A DNA stretch of 64,000 nucleotides from Stenotrophomonas sp. SAU14A_NAIMI4_8. Lineage in GTDB: Bacteria; Pseudomonadota; Gammaproteobacteria; Xanthomonadales; Xanthomonadaceae. Every line of letters starts with the position of its first letter. Positions within the stretch are counted from its first letter, which is position 1. The notes under the pieces are model-generated. The model worked only from the letters and a program-made list of their open reading frames with translations, searched no databases and was not told the DNA's origin. The stretch covers positions 3,982,344 to 4,046,343 of the forward strand of contig NZ_CP025999.1 of the NCBI RefSeq assembly GCF_003086695.1. The letters are read 5' to 3'. Both the position numbers and the translations under genes were made by a program. Positions 8,616 through 17,641 of the stretch are shown piece after piece.

Positions 8616-9401
8616 ATGAAAACCTCCCCCATCGCGCTGGTGACCGGCGCTTCCACCGGCATTGGTGCCGTGTACGCCGATCGCTTCGCCCGCCGTGGCC
8701 ATGCGCTGGTGCTGGTAGCGCGCGATGCCCAGCGCCTTGCCGCGCTGGCCGAGCGCCTGCGCACCGAGCATGGTTGTGCCGTGGAAGTGCTTACCGCCGA
8801 CCTGACCGCCGCTGATGATCTGGCGCGCGTGGAAGCGCGCCTACAGCGTGGCGATATCGACGTACTGGTGAACAACGCCGGCATGTCGCTGAAAGGCGGA
8901 TTGATCGACAACACGCCGCAGGCGCTGGAGCAGATCATCGCCCTGAACGTCTCCGCGCCAACCCGCCTGTGTGCCGCCGCCGGCCGCGCCTTCCTGGCAC
9001 AGGGCCGCGGCACGATCATCAACCTGTCGTCGGTGCTGGCCCTGGCGCCAGAGATGTTCGAAGGCGTGTACAGCGGTACCAAGGCCTACCTGCTGAACCT
9101 GAGCCAGGCGCTGGCAGCACAGTGGGAACCGCAGGGGCTGCGGGTGCAAGCGGTGCTGCCGGGCGCCACCCGCACCGAGCTCTGGGAAAAGGCCGGGCGC
9201 GATGTCGACAGCTTCCCGCCGGGCTTCCTGATGGAAACCGGCGACATGGTGGATGCCGCGCTAGTGGGCCTGGATCTGGGGGAGACCGTCACCCTGCCCC
9301 CGCTGCCGGATGACGCGCAGTTCGCCGCCCTGCAGGCGGCACGGTTGGCCATGGCCCCCAACCTGTCACGCAGCGAAGTACCCGCCCGCTACCGCCGCTA
9401 G
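8616..9401 (+). CDS. Short-chain dehydrogenase/reductase (SDR)
   Basis: A classical NAD(P)-dependent SDR of 261 residues. The nucleotide-binding TGASTGIG is at residues ~10-17, NNAG near 88, catalytic Ser in IINLSSVLAL and the YSGTKAY active site (Tyr-x3-Lys) near 152. It is probably co-transcribed with the upstream oxidoreductase. Substrate cannot be predicted from sequence. Confidence 0.9.
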   Translation: MKTSPIALVTGASTGIGAVYADRFARRGHALVLVARDAQRLAALAERLRTEHGCAVEVLTADLTAADDLARVEARLQRGDIDVLVNNAGMSLKGGLIDNTPQALEQIIALNVSAPTRLCAAAGRAFLAQGRGTIINLSSVLALAPEMFEGVYSGTKAYLLNLSQALAAQWEPQGLRVQAVLPGATRTELWEKAGRDVDSFPPGFLMETGDMVDAALVGLDLGETVTLPPLPDDAQFAALQAARLAMAPNLSRSEVPARYRR

Positions 9402-9451
9402 CGGCCACGACCCCACAGGGCCCACCGTGGCCCTGTGTATCGCCCCGCATC

Positions 9452-9470
9452 AAATGCGAATGATTCGTGA
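9452..9470 (+). promoter_or_regulatory. Fur-like operator upstream of the TonB receptor
   Basis: AAATGCGAATGATTCGTGA contains the perfect palindrome CGAATGATTCG and resembles the 19-base Fur consensus in its GAATGATT core. It lies ~85 bases before the start of a siderophore-type TonB-dependent receptor, so iron repression is the likely meaning. The match is partial. Confidence 0.5.
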
Positions 9471-9554
9471 TACGATTGTTAAGGAATACTGAAACCCCCA
9501 CACACGGACGTCCCAGCCATCGCCAGTGGACCCCCTCACAGGAGTACCTGCGCG

Positions 9555-11606
9555 ATGTCGCACGCCTCACCGAACCGCCGCCGTTCCATTGCCACCCTGA
9601 CCGCCGCGATCGGTCTGGCGCTGGCTGCCCACGCCCACGCTGATGCCAGCGCCGATGCCTCCTCGGCACGCCAGCTGGACACCGTGGTGGTCACCGCCAC
9701 CGGTGCCCAGCAGTGGATCAAGGATGCCCCGGCCAGCATCAGCGTGATCACCCGCGAGGAGATCGAGCGCAAGCCGGTCAGCAGCATCGGCCAACTGCTG
9801 AGCACCGTGCCGGGCGTCACCGGCGGCTACGCGCTGTCCGGCGCGCAGTCGAAGATCCGCCTGCGCGGCCTGCCCGAGCAGTACACGCTGATCCTGATCG
9901 ACGGCCGCCGCCAAGGCAGCTCGGCCGGCGTGAACTACCGCGATGACCTGGGCCCGCAGGATCTGAACTGGCTGTCGCCGGACATGATCGAGCGCATCGA
10001 AGTGGTGCGCGGCCCGATGTCCTCGCTGTACGGTTCGGACGCGATGGGCGGTGTGATCAACATCATCACCCGCAAGATCGCCGACCACTGGGGCGGCTCG
10101 GCCACCTTCAACTACAGCAAGCCCGATTCGGATACGCGCGGCAACACCACGCAGATGGGCGCGCTGTTCAGTGGCCCGCTCACCCAGAACCTGGGCGTGC
10201 GCGTGGGCGCCAACGTGACCGACCGCGAATCGGACCGCGGCGCGCGGCAGACGCCCGGCAACAAGGCGGAAAATGCCAACGTGCAGTTCCATTGGCGGAT
10301 GAACGACAACCACAGCGTGGGCGTGGAAGCCTCGCGCGGCACCCAGCGCAACAGCGGCGCCGGCGCGGTCAGCAGCTGGGGTCTGTCCAAGCTGGTGCAG
10401 ACCGGCTACGTGCTCAGCCATGACGGCAAGTACGGCGACGCCAGCACGTCCAAGACCACGCTGGTGCAGAACGATTACGAGGACAAGGGCAGCACGGTGG
10501 GCAACCATTCGAAGGAAACTGTCTTCGATACCGCCTTCACCACCGGCTTCCACTGGGGCTTCGAGCACAGCCTGAACGTGGGCGGGCAATGGAAGCGCGA
10601 GGAGCTGGAAAACAGCGACACGATCGGTACCGTTCCGGTCACCTGGACCGGCAGCGGCCGCATCAGCCCCACCAGCGAAGCCGATTCGTGGGCGCTGTTC
10701 GCCGAAGACCACATCACCCTGCACGAGCGCTTCGTGCTGACCCTGGGCCTGCGCTGGGACAACACTGAAAACTACGACGACAACCTGAGCCCGCGCATCT
10801 ACGGCGTGTGGCACCCGGCCGATGCGTGGACCGTGCGTGGTGGCATTTCCAAGGGCTTCCGCGCGCCCAACCTGAAGCAGGGCACCGCCGGCGCGGCCAC
10901 CCAGTCCGGTGGCAACGGCTGCCGCGCGTTGACCGTGGAAGGCTGGAGCAGCACCTCGGTGAATGCCGATGGCACGCGTGGCTGCTACATGGCCGGCAAC
11001 CCGAACCTGGAACCGGAAACCAGCACCAACTACGAGCTGGGCCTGGGCTATGACCAGGGTGGCTGGTCGGCGTCGGCCACCTACTTCCTGACCAACTTCG
11101 ACGACAAGATCGAGCAGGTGCCGCTGAGCCAGATTCCCGGCCAGACCACCAGCTTCGTCAACGGCTACTGGTGGACGGTGGCGCAGAACATCCAGAAGGC
11201 GCGCACGCGCGGCGTGGAAGCCAGCGTGACCGTGCCGCTGCATGAACGCCTGAGCTGGACCGCCAATGCCACGCGCATGCTGGAATCGAAGAACCGCACC
11301 ACCGGCGCCACCCTGCTGGTGGTACCGGAACTGACTGCCAACACCTCGCTGGAATGGCAGGTGACCGACGCCTGGTCGCTCAATGCCAGTGCGCAGCACA
11401 TCGGCAAGCAGCTGGTGTCGGCCACCAGCGCCACCTTCGCCAAGGCCTACACCACGTGGGATCTGGTCACCGGCTTCGACGTGAACGAGAACCTGACCCT
11501 GCGTGCCGGCGTGCTGAACGTGGGTGATGTGTCCACCATCGACGAAGGCAACAACTACGACGGCGGCGCACGTACCTTCTTCGTCGGCGCCACCGCGCGG
11601 TTCTGA
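9555..11606 (+). CDS. TonB-dependent outer-membrane receptor, ferric-siderophore (FepA/IrgA-like) type
   Basis: Imports a ligand, probably a ferric siderophore, across the outer membrane using TonB energy. The 683-residue protein has a signal peptide (cleavage near AHAHADA), a TonB-box-like segment DTVVVTATG, and the plug domain (residues ~50-170) with ISVITREEIERKP, LRGLPEQYTLILIDGRRQGS and VVRGPMSSLYGSDAMGGVINIIT. A 22-strand-type barrel ends in the terminal Phe (ATARF) used by the Bam machinery. The plug resembles catecholate siderophore receptors. A Fur-like box precedes it and no siderophore genes are adjacent. Confidence 0.9.
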   Translation: MSHASPNRRRSIATLTAAIGLALAAHAHADASADASSARQLDTVVVTATGAQQWIKDAPASISVITREEIERKPVSSIGQLLSTVPGVTGGYALSGAQSKIRLRGLPEQYTLILIDGRRQGSSAGVNYRDDLGPQDLNWLSPDMIERIEVVRGPMSSLYGSDAMGGVINIITRKIADHWGGSATFNYSKPDSDTRGNTTQMGALFSGPLTQNLGVRVGANVTDRESDRGARQTPGNKAENANVQFHWRMNDNHSVGVEASRGTQRNSGAGAVSSWGLSKLVQTGYVLSHDGKYGDASTSKTTLVQNDYEDKGSTVGNHSKETVFDTAFTTGFHWGFEHSLNVGGQWKREELENSDTIGTVPVTWTGSGRISPTSEADSWALFAEDHITLHERFVLTLGLRWDNTENYDDNLSPRIYGVWHPADAWTVRGGISKGFRAPNLKQGTAGAATQSGGNGCRALTVEGWSSTSVNADGTRGCYMAGNPNLEPETSTNYELGLGYDQGGWSASATYFLTNFDDKIEQVPLSQIPGQTTSFVNGYWWTVAQNIQKARTRGVEASVTVPLHERLSWTANATRMLESKNRTTGATLLVVPELTANTSLEWQVTDAWSLNASAQHIGKQLVSATSATFAKAYTTWDLVTGFDVNENLTLRAGVLNVGDVSTIDEGNNYDGGARTFFVGATARF

Positions 11607-11617
11607 TCAAACCGTGG

Positions 11618-11652
11618 GGTCAGAGCCCGCTGCCAGGCAACGGGCTCTGACC
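11618..11652. terminator. Long inverted repeat after the TonB receptor
   Basis: Perfect 12-base arms GGTCAGAGCCCG and CGGGCTCTGACC surround an 11-base loop just after the receptor stop. A second imperfect hairpin (GGATCCCTTCGC / GCGAAGGGCTCC) follows at about 11659-11685. There is no T-tract, so this may be a repeat family or mRNA-end stabiliser rather than an intrinsic terminator. Confidence 0.5.
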
Positions 11653-11705
11653 GCGGGGCGGATCCCTTCGCGCAGCGAAGGGCTCCGACCCCAGCCTGCG
11701 CCCCC

Positions 11706-11728
11706 ATCCACGCATGGCGTGGATCTAC
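11706..11728. repeat. Single SMAG-type REP palindrome
   Basis: ATCCACGC-ATG-GCGTGGAT followed by CTAC is an inverted GTAG element of the GATCCACGC subfamily, seen again at 19794, 19852, 29713 and 31089. It lies at the convergent junction of the receptor and the next gene. Confidence 0.85.
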
Positions 11729-11736
11729 CGCGGCCG

Positions 11737-12567
11737 CTACGGCCGGAACAGGTCGTTCAGGGCGGCGCCGGCAGCGGCCTGCTGCAGCCCATCGAAGCGG
11801 CCCTCGCGCACAAGCGGATCGGTGGCCTGCATCAATCCTCCCCACGCCGCGCGGGCCAGCGCGCCGCCCAGGCTGACCCGGCGCACGCCCAGCGCCGCGA
11901 TGTCCTGCAGCGTCAGTGGCGTCGGCCCACCCACCAGCAGGTTCACCGGCGTGCCCTCCGCGGCGGCCACCACTGCCTGGATCTGTTCCACCGTGGTGAT
12001 GCCCGGGGCGTACAGCACATCGGCACCGGCCGCCGCGTAGGCACGCAGGCGCCGCAGCGTATCGTCCAGATCCGGCACGCCCACGAAGAAGTTCTCTGCG
12101 CGCCCCACCAGCAGCACATCGGCGGCGGCGCGATCAATGGCCGCACGCGCGGCGCGCAGGCGTTGCACGGCCTCATCCAGCGGGCGCAACGGTGCATCGG
12201 CCAGACCGCTGGCGTCCTCGATCGACAGTGCGGCAATGCCGGTGTCCAGCGCCGCGGTCACCGCCTGGTCCACGTCTTCGGGTGTGGCGCCGAAACCATC
12301 GCCGAAGTCGGCGTTCAACGGCAGATCCGTGGCCGCAGCCATCAACCGCAGATGGTCCAGTGTGGCCTGCAGCGAGACCGCACCGTCGGGCCGGCCTTCG
12401 CTCCACGCACAGCCGGCGCTGGTGGTCGCCAAGGCCTGGAACCCCTGCCGCTGCAGATAGCGCGCACTGCCCACATCCCACGGGTTGGGCAGCACGAAGC
12501 AACCCTGCGCATGCAGCTGGCGGAAGGCGGCACGCTTGCGCTGGGTCTGGGCGTCTGTAGCGGTCAT
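11737..12567 (-). CDS. Isocitrate lyase/PEP-mutase-family protein
   Basis: A 276-residue TIM-barrel protein. The start MTATDAQTQRKRAAFRQLH gives the usual length; a 21-codon upstream extension lacks family character. Typical segments are GCFVLPNPWDVGSARYLQRQGF, LATTSAGCAWSEG, LPLNADFGDGFG (metal-binding acidic loop), LSIEDASG and LLVGRAENF. Characterised relatives act on C-C or P-C bonds of small oxo-acids (oxaloacetate hydrolase, 2-methylisocitrate lyase, PEP phosphonomutase). The catalytic KKCG loop of true isocitrate lyases is absent, so the specific reaction is unknown. No phosphonate genes are adjacent. Confidence 0.82.
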   Translation of the reverse strand: MTATDAQTQRKRAAFRQLHAQGCFVLPNPWDVGSARYLQRQGFQALATTSAGCAWSEGRPDGAVSLQATLDHLRLMAAATDLPLNADFGDGFGATPEDVDQAVTAALDTGIAALSIEDASGLADAPLRPLDEAVQRLRAARAAIDRAAADVLLVGRAENFFVGVPDLDDTLRRLRAYAAAGADVLYAPGITTVEQIQAVVAAAEGTPVNLLVGGPTPLTLQDIAALGVRRVSLGGALARAAWGGLMQATDPLVREGRFDGLQQAAAGAALNDLFRP

Positions 12568-12722
12568 GGCAGACAGGCGGAGTGGCGACAGCGCCACCCT
12601 AGCCCGCTGACCGACGCAACTCAACGCCACATGGCGTGGCCTTCATGAAGTGATGCTGCCTGCTTATTGGACCGGCGCCAGGCGCTGCGCAACGGTGGCA
12701 GACCCCCTTCAGGAGTCCGGAC

Positions 12723-12971
12723 ATGCCCATCGAGGCTGGCACGCTGCTGCCCACTGGCGATGATCACCATGCACAACAGGCTGACCTGGGATCACCGGTG
12801 CGCCGGCGCCTGCTCGCCTCGGCCGGGGTGGCAGTGGGCGGGCTGGCCAGCGCCAGTGCCGGCAGCGCTGCCGGCGCCGCGCCCAACACCACCGAGCCGG
12901 GGCGCCCCGGCTTCCGCCCGATCGTGCCGCCGCCCGCACAGGGGCACAGCCCCTGGGCCAGGACACGGTGA
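12723..12971 (+). CDS. Small Tat-signal-like protein, translationally coupled to the next gene
   Basis: An 82-residue frame starts at an ATG preceded by AGGAG at about 12710-12714. It contains VRRRLLASAGVAVGGLASAS, arginines followed by a hydrophobic alanine/glycine stretch like a twin-arginine signal, then a proline-rich tail. Its TGA overlaps the GTG start of the dioxygenase-like gene (GTGA at 12968-12971), which supports real translation. No function is recognised. It could also be the signal-peptide remnant of a once-fused gene. Confidence 0.5.
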   Translation: MPIEAGTLLPTGDDHHAQQADLGSPVRRRLLASAGVAVGGLASASAGSAAGAAPNTTEPGRPGFRPIVPPPAQGHSPWARTR

Positions 12972-13444
12972 GCGAAGCCACACCGCGCCCAGCCAGCGTT
13001 CGTCCAGGCGAAACGCCACTGCCCGACCGGCCACGCGCCTATACCGATATCAAGAGCTACCACGCGCATATCTATTTCGACGAAGACAGCTACCAGAAGG
13101 CGGCACTGCTGCGGCGCTGGGTAGCCGAGCGCTTTCCGGTGGAACTGGGCAACTGGAACCTGCAGCCGCGCGGCCCGCACGTCACGCCGTCGTTCTATTT
13201 CGGCTTCCGCAACGACCTGCTGCCGGTGCTGGTGCCGTGGCTGCAGCTGAACAGCCTGGGCCTGACCATCCTCATCCACCCCAACACCGGCGATGGCCGT
13301 GCCGACCATCTGCACTACGCGCTGTGGGTGAACCGGGCGCAGCCGGTGAACGCCTACAACTGGCCTGCACCAGCGCCGGGGGAAACCGAAGCGCTGGAAG
13401 AAGTCTTTCCCAACGTGGTGCCCACGGTGCCGCTGGAGAGCTGA
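12968..13444 (+). CDS. DOPA 4,5-dioxygenase-family protein
   Basis: A 158-residue protein of the small family related to fungal and plant DOPA 4,5-extradiol dioxygenases. The probable metal-site histidines are in IKSYHAHIYFD, GPHVTPSFYFGF, LTILIHPNTG and ADHLHYALWVN. The start is a GTG overlapping the stop of the small upstream ORF, so it depends on translational coupling. Bacterial members open catechol rings, but the substrate here is unknown. Confidence 0.82.
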   Translation: MSEATPRPASVRPGETPLPDRPRAYTDIKSYHAHIYFDEDSYQKAALLRRWVAERFPVELGNWNLQPRGPHVTPSFYFGFRNDLLPVLVPWLQLNSLGLTILIHPNTGDGRADHLHYALWVNRAQPVNAYNWPAPAPGETEALEEVFPNVVPTVPLES

Positions 13445-13457
13445 GCACGGTACATTC

Positions 13458-13480
13458 ATCCCCGCATGGCGCGGATCTAC
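13458..13480. repeat. SMAG-type REP palindrome (variant)
   Basis: ATCCCCGC-ATG-GCGCGGAT then CTAC, a slightly degenerate inverted GTAG element just after the dioxygenase-like stop. The remaining bases before aroQ (to 13681) show no gene. Confidence 0.7.
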
Positions 13481-13681
13481 CCCGCCGGGGCCATTGTCGG
13501 CGTACGTGCTGCCATCGCCGCCGATGACAACGTTCAGCCAGCCTTGATCCGCCCTGCCGCATACGGCCACAAGGGCCTCGGCGAATTTCAAACAAACGAT
13601 TGAAACGCCGCAAACTTCGCCGAACTGGACACCATCCTCAGGTTCCGCCAGACTGCCGCCCTTTCCCGTTGATCGGATTCC

Positions 13682-14125
13682 ATGGCGAAGCTGCTGGTCC
13701 TGCACGGCCCCAACCTCAACCTGCTCGGCACGCGCGAGCCGGAGGTCTACGGGCGCACCACGCTGGCCGACATCGACCAGGCCCTGGCTGCCCAGGCGGG
13801 CGCCGCCGGCCACGCCGTGGACAGCCTGCAATCCAACGCCGAGCACGTGCTGGTGGACCGCGTACAGGCCGCACGCGCCGACGGAACCGCTTTCATCCTG
13901 ATCAACCCGGCCGCCTTCACCCACACCTCGGTCGCCCTGCGCGATGCGCTGGCGGCGGTGGCGGTGCCGTTCATCGAAATCCACCTGTCCAACCCGCATA
14001 CCCGCGAACCGTTCCGCCAGCACAGCTATTTCAGCGACAAGGCGGTGGGCGTGGTGTGCGGCTTCGGCGCCGACAGCTACCGCTACGCGATGGACGCGGC
14101 CCTGCTGCGGCTGTCGGCCACCTGA
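13682..14125 (+). CDS. aroQ: 3-dehydroquinate dehydratase, type II
   Basis: Third step of the shikimate pathway: dehydration of 3-dehydroquinate to 3-dehydroshikimate in the cytoplasm. The 147-residue length is typical of the dodecameric type II enzyme. The N-terminal signature [17 protein letters not shown] is followed by VYG, with the lid Arg and catalytic Tyr. [19 protein letters not shown] and [20 protein letters not shown] carry the active-site Asn and His. It precedes accB by 59 bases, a common arrangement (aroQ-accB-accC) in gammaproteobacteria. Confidence 0.97.
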   Translation: MAKLLVLHGPNLNLLGTREPEVYGRTTLADIDQALAAQAGAAGHAVDSLQSNAEHVLVDRVQAARADGTAFILINPAAFTHTSVALRDALAAVAVPFIEIHLSNPHTREPFRQHSYFSDKAVGVVCGFGADSYRYAMDAALLRLSAT

Positions 14126-14184
14126 TTGTCGAACCGGGCGCCCATGGCGCCCTCCTCACCTAGATAGAAACCAAAGAGGCCCTC

Positions 14185-14664
14185 ATGGATCTGCGCAAAA
14201 TCAAGAAGCTGATCGACCTGCTGGAAGAGTCGAACCTGGCTGAAATCGAAATCAAGGAAGGCGAAGAATCCGTGCGCCTGTCGCGCGCCCCGGTGGCCGG
14301 CTACGCCGCGCCGGTCGCGGCCCCGGTGTACGCCGCGCCGGCCGCCCCGGCGGCCCCGGCCATGCCGATGCAGTCGCCCACCGAAGCCTCCACTGGCGGC
14401 ACCGCCAAGCCGGGCCCGGCCCTGCCGGAAGGCCACGTGCTGCGCTCGCCGATGGTCGGCACCTTCTACGCTTCGGCCGCTCCGGACAAGCCGGCCTTCG
14501 TCACCGTTGGCCAGCAGGTCAAGGAAGGCGAAACCCTGGCCATCATCGAAGCGATGAAGATGTTCAACCCGATCGAAGCCGACAAGTCCGGCACCATCGT
14601 CGCCATCTTGGGCGAGAACGGCCAGCCGGTGGAATTCGACCAGCCGCTGTTCGTGATCGGCTGA
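14185..14664 (+). CDS. accB: Biotin carboxyl carrier protein of acetyl-CoA carboxylase
   Basis: Carries the biotin prosthetic group in the first committed step of fatty-acid synthesis. The 159-residue protein starts [18 protein letters not shown], has a central alanine/proline-rich linker (residues ~33-75) and a C-terminal biotinyl domain. The biotin-accepting lysine is Lys125 in EAMKMFN. The capped loop [15 protein letters not shown] typical of bacterial BCCP is present. It is 10 bases upstream of accC and clearly co-transcribed. Confidence 0.97.
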   Translation: MDLRKIKKLIDLLEESNLAEIEIKEGEESVRLSRAPVAGYAAPVAAPVYAAPAAPAAPAMPMQSPTEASTGGTAKPGPALPEGHVLRSPMVGTFYASAAPDKPAFVTVGQQVKEGETLAIIEAMKMFNPIEADKSGTIVAILGENGQPVEFDQPLFVIG

Positions 14665-14674
14665 GGGGCACGCC

Positions 14675-16042
14675 ATGCTCGACAAAGTCGTCATTGCCAA
14701 CCGAGGGGAGATCGCGCTGCGCATCCTGCGCGCGTGCCACACCCTGGGCATCCGCACGGTGGCCGTGCATTCCACGGTCGACCGCAACCTCAAGCACGTG
14801 GCCATGGCCGACGAGTCGGTCTGCATCGGCCCGGCGCCGTCGCCGCAGAGCTACCTCAACATTCCGGCACTGATCGCCGCCGCTGAAGTCACCGACGCCC
14901 AGGCCATCCATCCGGGCTACGGCTTCCTGTCGGAAAACGCCGATTTCGCCGAGCGCGTAGAAGAGTCCGGTTTCATCTTCATCGGCCCCAAGGCCGACAC
15001 CATCCGCATGATGGGTGACAAGGTCGAAGCGATCCGCGCGATGAAGTCCGCCGGCGTGCCGTGCGTGCCCGGCTCGGGCGGCCCGCTGGGCGAAGACATC
15101 GTGGCCAACACCAAGATCGCCCGCGAGATCGGCTACCCGGTCATCATCAAGGCGGCCGGTGGCGGCGGTGGCCGCGGCATGCGCGTGGTGCATGCCGAAG
15201 CCTCGCTGAAGACCTCGATCGAAACCACCAAGAGCGAGGCCAAGGCCGCGTTCGGCAATGGCGAGGTCTACATGGAGAAGTTCCTGGAGAATCCGCGCCA
15301 CGTGGAAATCCAGGTACTGGCCGACGGCCAGGGCAACGCCATCCACCTGGGTGAGCGCGACTGCTCGATGCAGCGCCGCCACCAGAAGGTGGTGGAAGAA
15401 GCCCCGGCACCGGGCATCACCGCCGAGCAGCGCGAGCAGATCGGCAAGGTGTGCGTGGAAGCCTGCATCCGCATCGGCTACCGCGGCGCCGGCACGTTCG
15501 AGTTCCTGTACGAGGACGGCCGCTTCTACTTCATCGAAATGAACACCCGCATCCAGGTGGAACATCCGGTGACCGAGATGGTGACCGGCATCGACCTGGT
15601 GGCCGAGCAGCTGAAGATCGCCGCGGGCCAGAAGCTGTCGATCAAGCAGAGCGACGTGGTGCTGACCGGCCACGCCATCGAATGCCGCATCAACGCCGAA
15701 GATGCTGAAACCTTCGTGCCGAGCCCGGGCACCATCACCGGCTTTCATCCGCCGGGCGGCCCCGGCGTGCGCGTGGACACCCACATCTACAGTGGCTACC
15801 GCGTGCCGTCGAACTACGACTCGATGATCGGCAAGCTGATCGTGCACGGCCCGGACCGCGAAACCGCCATCGCCCGCATGCGGGTGGCGCTGAGCGAAAT
15901 GGTGGTGGACGGCATCAAGACCAACGTGGCGCTGCAGCAGCGCATCATGCGTGACAAGGGCTTCCAGGCCGGTGGGCAGAACATCCACTACCTGGAAAAG
16001 CGCCTGGCCGAACGCAAGAACAAGCCGATCGCATTGACCTGA
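14675..16042 (+). CDS. accC: Biotin carboxylase subunit of acetyl-CoA carboxylase
   Basis: ATP-dependent carboxylation of biotin on AccB using bicarbonate. The 455-residue length is standard. It starts [20 protein letters not shown]; the ATP-grasp glycine-rich loop [14 protein letters not shown] is near residue 160, followed by [30 protein letters not shown], and [16 protein letters not shown] with the catalytic glutamates and arginine. The C-terminal biotin-carboxylase domain includes DSMIGKLI. An intrinsic terminator follows 22 bases after the stop. Confidence 0.98.
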   Translation: MLDKVVIANRGEIALRILRACHTLGIRTVAVHSTVDRNLKHVAMADESVCIGPAPSPQSYLNIPALIAAAEVTDAQAIHPGYGFLSENADFAERVEESGFIFIGPKADTIRMMGDKVEAIRAMKSAGVPCVPGSGGPLGEDIVANTKIAREIGYPVIIKAAGGGGGRGMRVVHAEASLKTSIETTKSEAKAAFGNGEVYMEKFLENPRHVEIQVLADGQGNAIHLGERDCSMQRRHQKVVEEAPAPGITAEQREQIGKVCVEACIRIGYRGAGTFEFLYEDGRFYFIEMNTRIQVEHPVTEMVTGIDLVAEQLKIAAGQKLSIKQSDVVLTGHAIECRINAEDAETFVPSPGTITGFHPPGGPGVRVDTHIYSGYRVPSNYDSMIGKLIVHGPDRETAIARMRVALSEMVVDGIKTNVALQQRIMRDKGFQAGGQNIHYLEKRLAERKNKPIALT

Positions 16043-16064
16043 TCGCGCAGCCAACGCTGGACAC

Positions 16065-16098
16065 GAAAAGGGCGGGGATTTCCCCGCCCTTTTCTGTT
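16065..16098 (+). terminator. Intrinsic terminator of aroQ-accB-accC
   Basis: AAAAGGGCGGGGA and TCCCCGCCCTTTT form a near-perfect hairpin with T-rich end, right after accC. Confidence 0.9.
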
Positions 16099-16121
16099 GC
16101 GCGCGGCGACGATGCGCAACG

Positions 16122-16145
16122 CCACCGGGCTTGGCCCGGCGCTAC
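16122..16145. repeat. SMAG-type REP palindrome (GCGCCGGGC subfamily)
   Basis: CACCGGGCTTGGCCCGGCG followed by CTAC. It is an inverted GTAG element at the convergent end of accC and the next gene. Confidence 0.75.
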
Positions 16146-16155
16146 CGGGCGCAGG

Positions 16156-16530
16156 TCAGCGCTTGTCGGCCACTTCGGCAGGAATCTGCGAATTGGCCAG
16201 CGGGCGCACGCCATTGGGCGAGGTCGGATCGACGATCACCATGGTTTCGGTGGAACCATCGGGCCAGACCACCTGGAAGGTGCTGCCGGCCGGCAACGAA
16301 GCGAACGGCACCCCACTCTGCGCGCGGTACACCGCAGCGACCTGGCTGGCACCGGCGCGGCGCACTGCTTCCTGCGCCTTCACCGTGGTCAATTCCACCT
16401 TCGACAGGTGCCGGTAGCGATCTTCGTAGGTGTCGATCATCAACAGGCCGACCGCACCGGCCGAGTAAGCCACGAACAACACCACCCAGAACCAGAACTT
16501 GGCGCCATGTAGTAAACGACGGTAGTTCAT
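16156..16530 (-). CDS. Small inner-membrane protein of unknown function
   Basis: A 124-residue protein, MNYRRLLHGAKFWFWVVLFVAYSAGAVGLLMIDTYEDRYR, with one N-terminal membrane helix (about residues 11-31) and a soluble C-terminal domain containing FQVVWPDGSTETMVIVDPTSPNGVRPL. The ATG at 16530 overlaps the upstream stop as ATGA, which selects this start over one 12 codons earlier. No family is recognised. Orientation is likely cytoplasmic N-terminus with a periplasmic domain. It is translationally coupled to the 321-residue gene upstream. Confidence 0.75.
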   Translation of the reverse strand: MNYRRLLHGAKFWFWVVLFVAYSAGAVGLLMIDTYEDRYRHLSKVELTTVKAQEAVRRAGASQVAAVYRAQSGVPFASLPAGSTFQVVWPDGSTETMVIVDPTSPNGVRPLANSQIPAEVADKR

Positions 16531-17492
16531 CGCCCTGCTCCCGTACCAATCAATCGCTTGATCCACTCTTTCATCTTCCCCGCACCTTGCCGCGAAACCG
16601 CGGCGTCATACACGAAATCCCGGAAATCCTGCGTTCCACCCTGCGAACAGATCCCTCCGTTCGCGCAATAACTGTTCACCAGCACGCTGTCGGCGCCGCA
16701 CGGCAGCCCCAGCTCGCAGGCGGCAACGCGCCAGGCCAGCTCGCTCAGCTGTTCGCCGGCAACCATGCCGGTCATCGCCTTGTCGCCGGCCGCGCGCAGA
16801 CCCATGGCCGGTGCCAGCGCCATGTAGGCCTCTGGATCGCGCGATGCCTGCACGCGCTGCACCAGCTCGCGGCGGTACTGCTCGCTGTCCTGCAGCGGCT
16901 CACCTTCGGCCAGCAGCGATGCTTCCGCCGCCAGGTTGCCTTCCTGCGCCGCGCGCCGGCGCTCGCCGATCACCAGCGCCGGCCCCAGCTTGTCGCCCGG
17001 CACGAAGCCACCACAGCGCTGGGCCACGCGTTCGCGCGCCTGCACCATGGCCGGCGCCGCGCTCAGCCCCAACCCGGCCAGCACGTTGTTGTCCAGGCGG
17101 TAGCCACCCGGGTCCACCGCGTACTGCGCGCAGTAGTCGTAGACCCGGCTCAGCATCCAGCGCGCCTCGTGGTTGCCGTTGTCGGCCTGCACGCGCAGGC
17201 GCTGCGCATAGGCGAACAGATCGGTCTCACCTTCGATATCCGCGCGGATATCCAGCGGCAGGCCGGACGGCAGCGCGGTGCTGCGCTCCACGCCCGACAG
17301 ACGCCGGGCCAACCCTTCGGGCACCACCGGCGCCAACGCATCGCCCACCGAAGACGCGGACACCTCCATCGGCACCGCCACGCCATCCTGCAGCGCGTGG
17401 CCATGGCCGCTGGCCCGGTAACCGGCCACGCCAAGCACCGCCACGGCGGGCAGCACGAGCAACCAGGTTTTCAGGGTGGGAGCGAAGGCCAT
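16527..17492 (-). CDS. Membrane-anchored Sel1/TPR-like protein of unknown function
   Basis: A 321-residue protein with one N-terminal membrane helix (LLVLPAVAVLGVAGYRA, residues ~10-26) and a long helical periplasmic region. DLFAYAQRLRVQADNGNHEARWMLSRVYDYCA and EAYMALAPAMGLRAAGDKAMTG resemble Sel1-like helical repeats. Several cysteines, in RVAACELGLPCGADSVLVNSYCANGGICSQ, may form disulfides. The start MAFAPTLKTWLL was chosen; the frame is open 16 codons further up. It overlaps the next membrane gene by four bases and is divergent from prmA. No confident family assignment. Confidence 0.7.
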   Translation of the reverse strand: MAFAPTLKTWLLVLPAVAVLGVAGYRASGHGHALQDGVAVPMEVSASSVGDALAPVVPEGLARRLSGVERSTALPSGLPLDIRADIEGETDLFAYAQRLRVQADNGNHEARWMLSRVYDYCAQYAVDPGGYRLDNNVLAGLGLSAAPAMVQARERVAQRCGGFVPGDKLGPALVIGERRRAAQEGNLAAEASLLAEGEPLQDSEQYRRELVQRVQASRDPEAYMALAPAMGLRAAGDKAMTGMVAGEQLSELAWRVAACELGLPCGADSVLVNSYCANGGICSQGGTQDFRDFVYDAAVSRQGAGKMKEWIKRLIGTGAGR

Positions 17493-17641
17493 GGGCGACA
17501 GAAGTGGACGCGGGGCACAGCAAAGCCGGCATTTTAGCAAGCCCCCGAAGCGCTGTCTGAACCACTGCGGTTCATCTCAGGGCATACGGAGACGGCCGGA
17601 TGGTCTAGCATGGCCCCTTTCCCGCGATTGCCCCCACCGCC

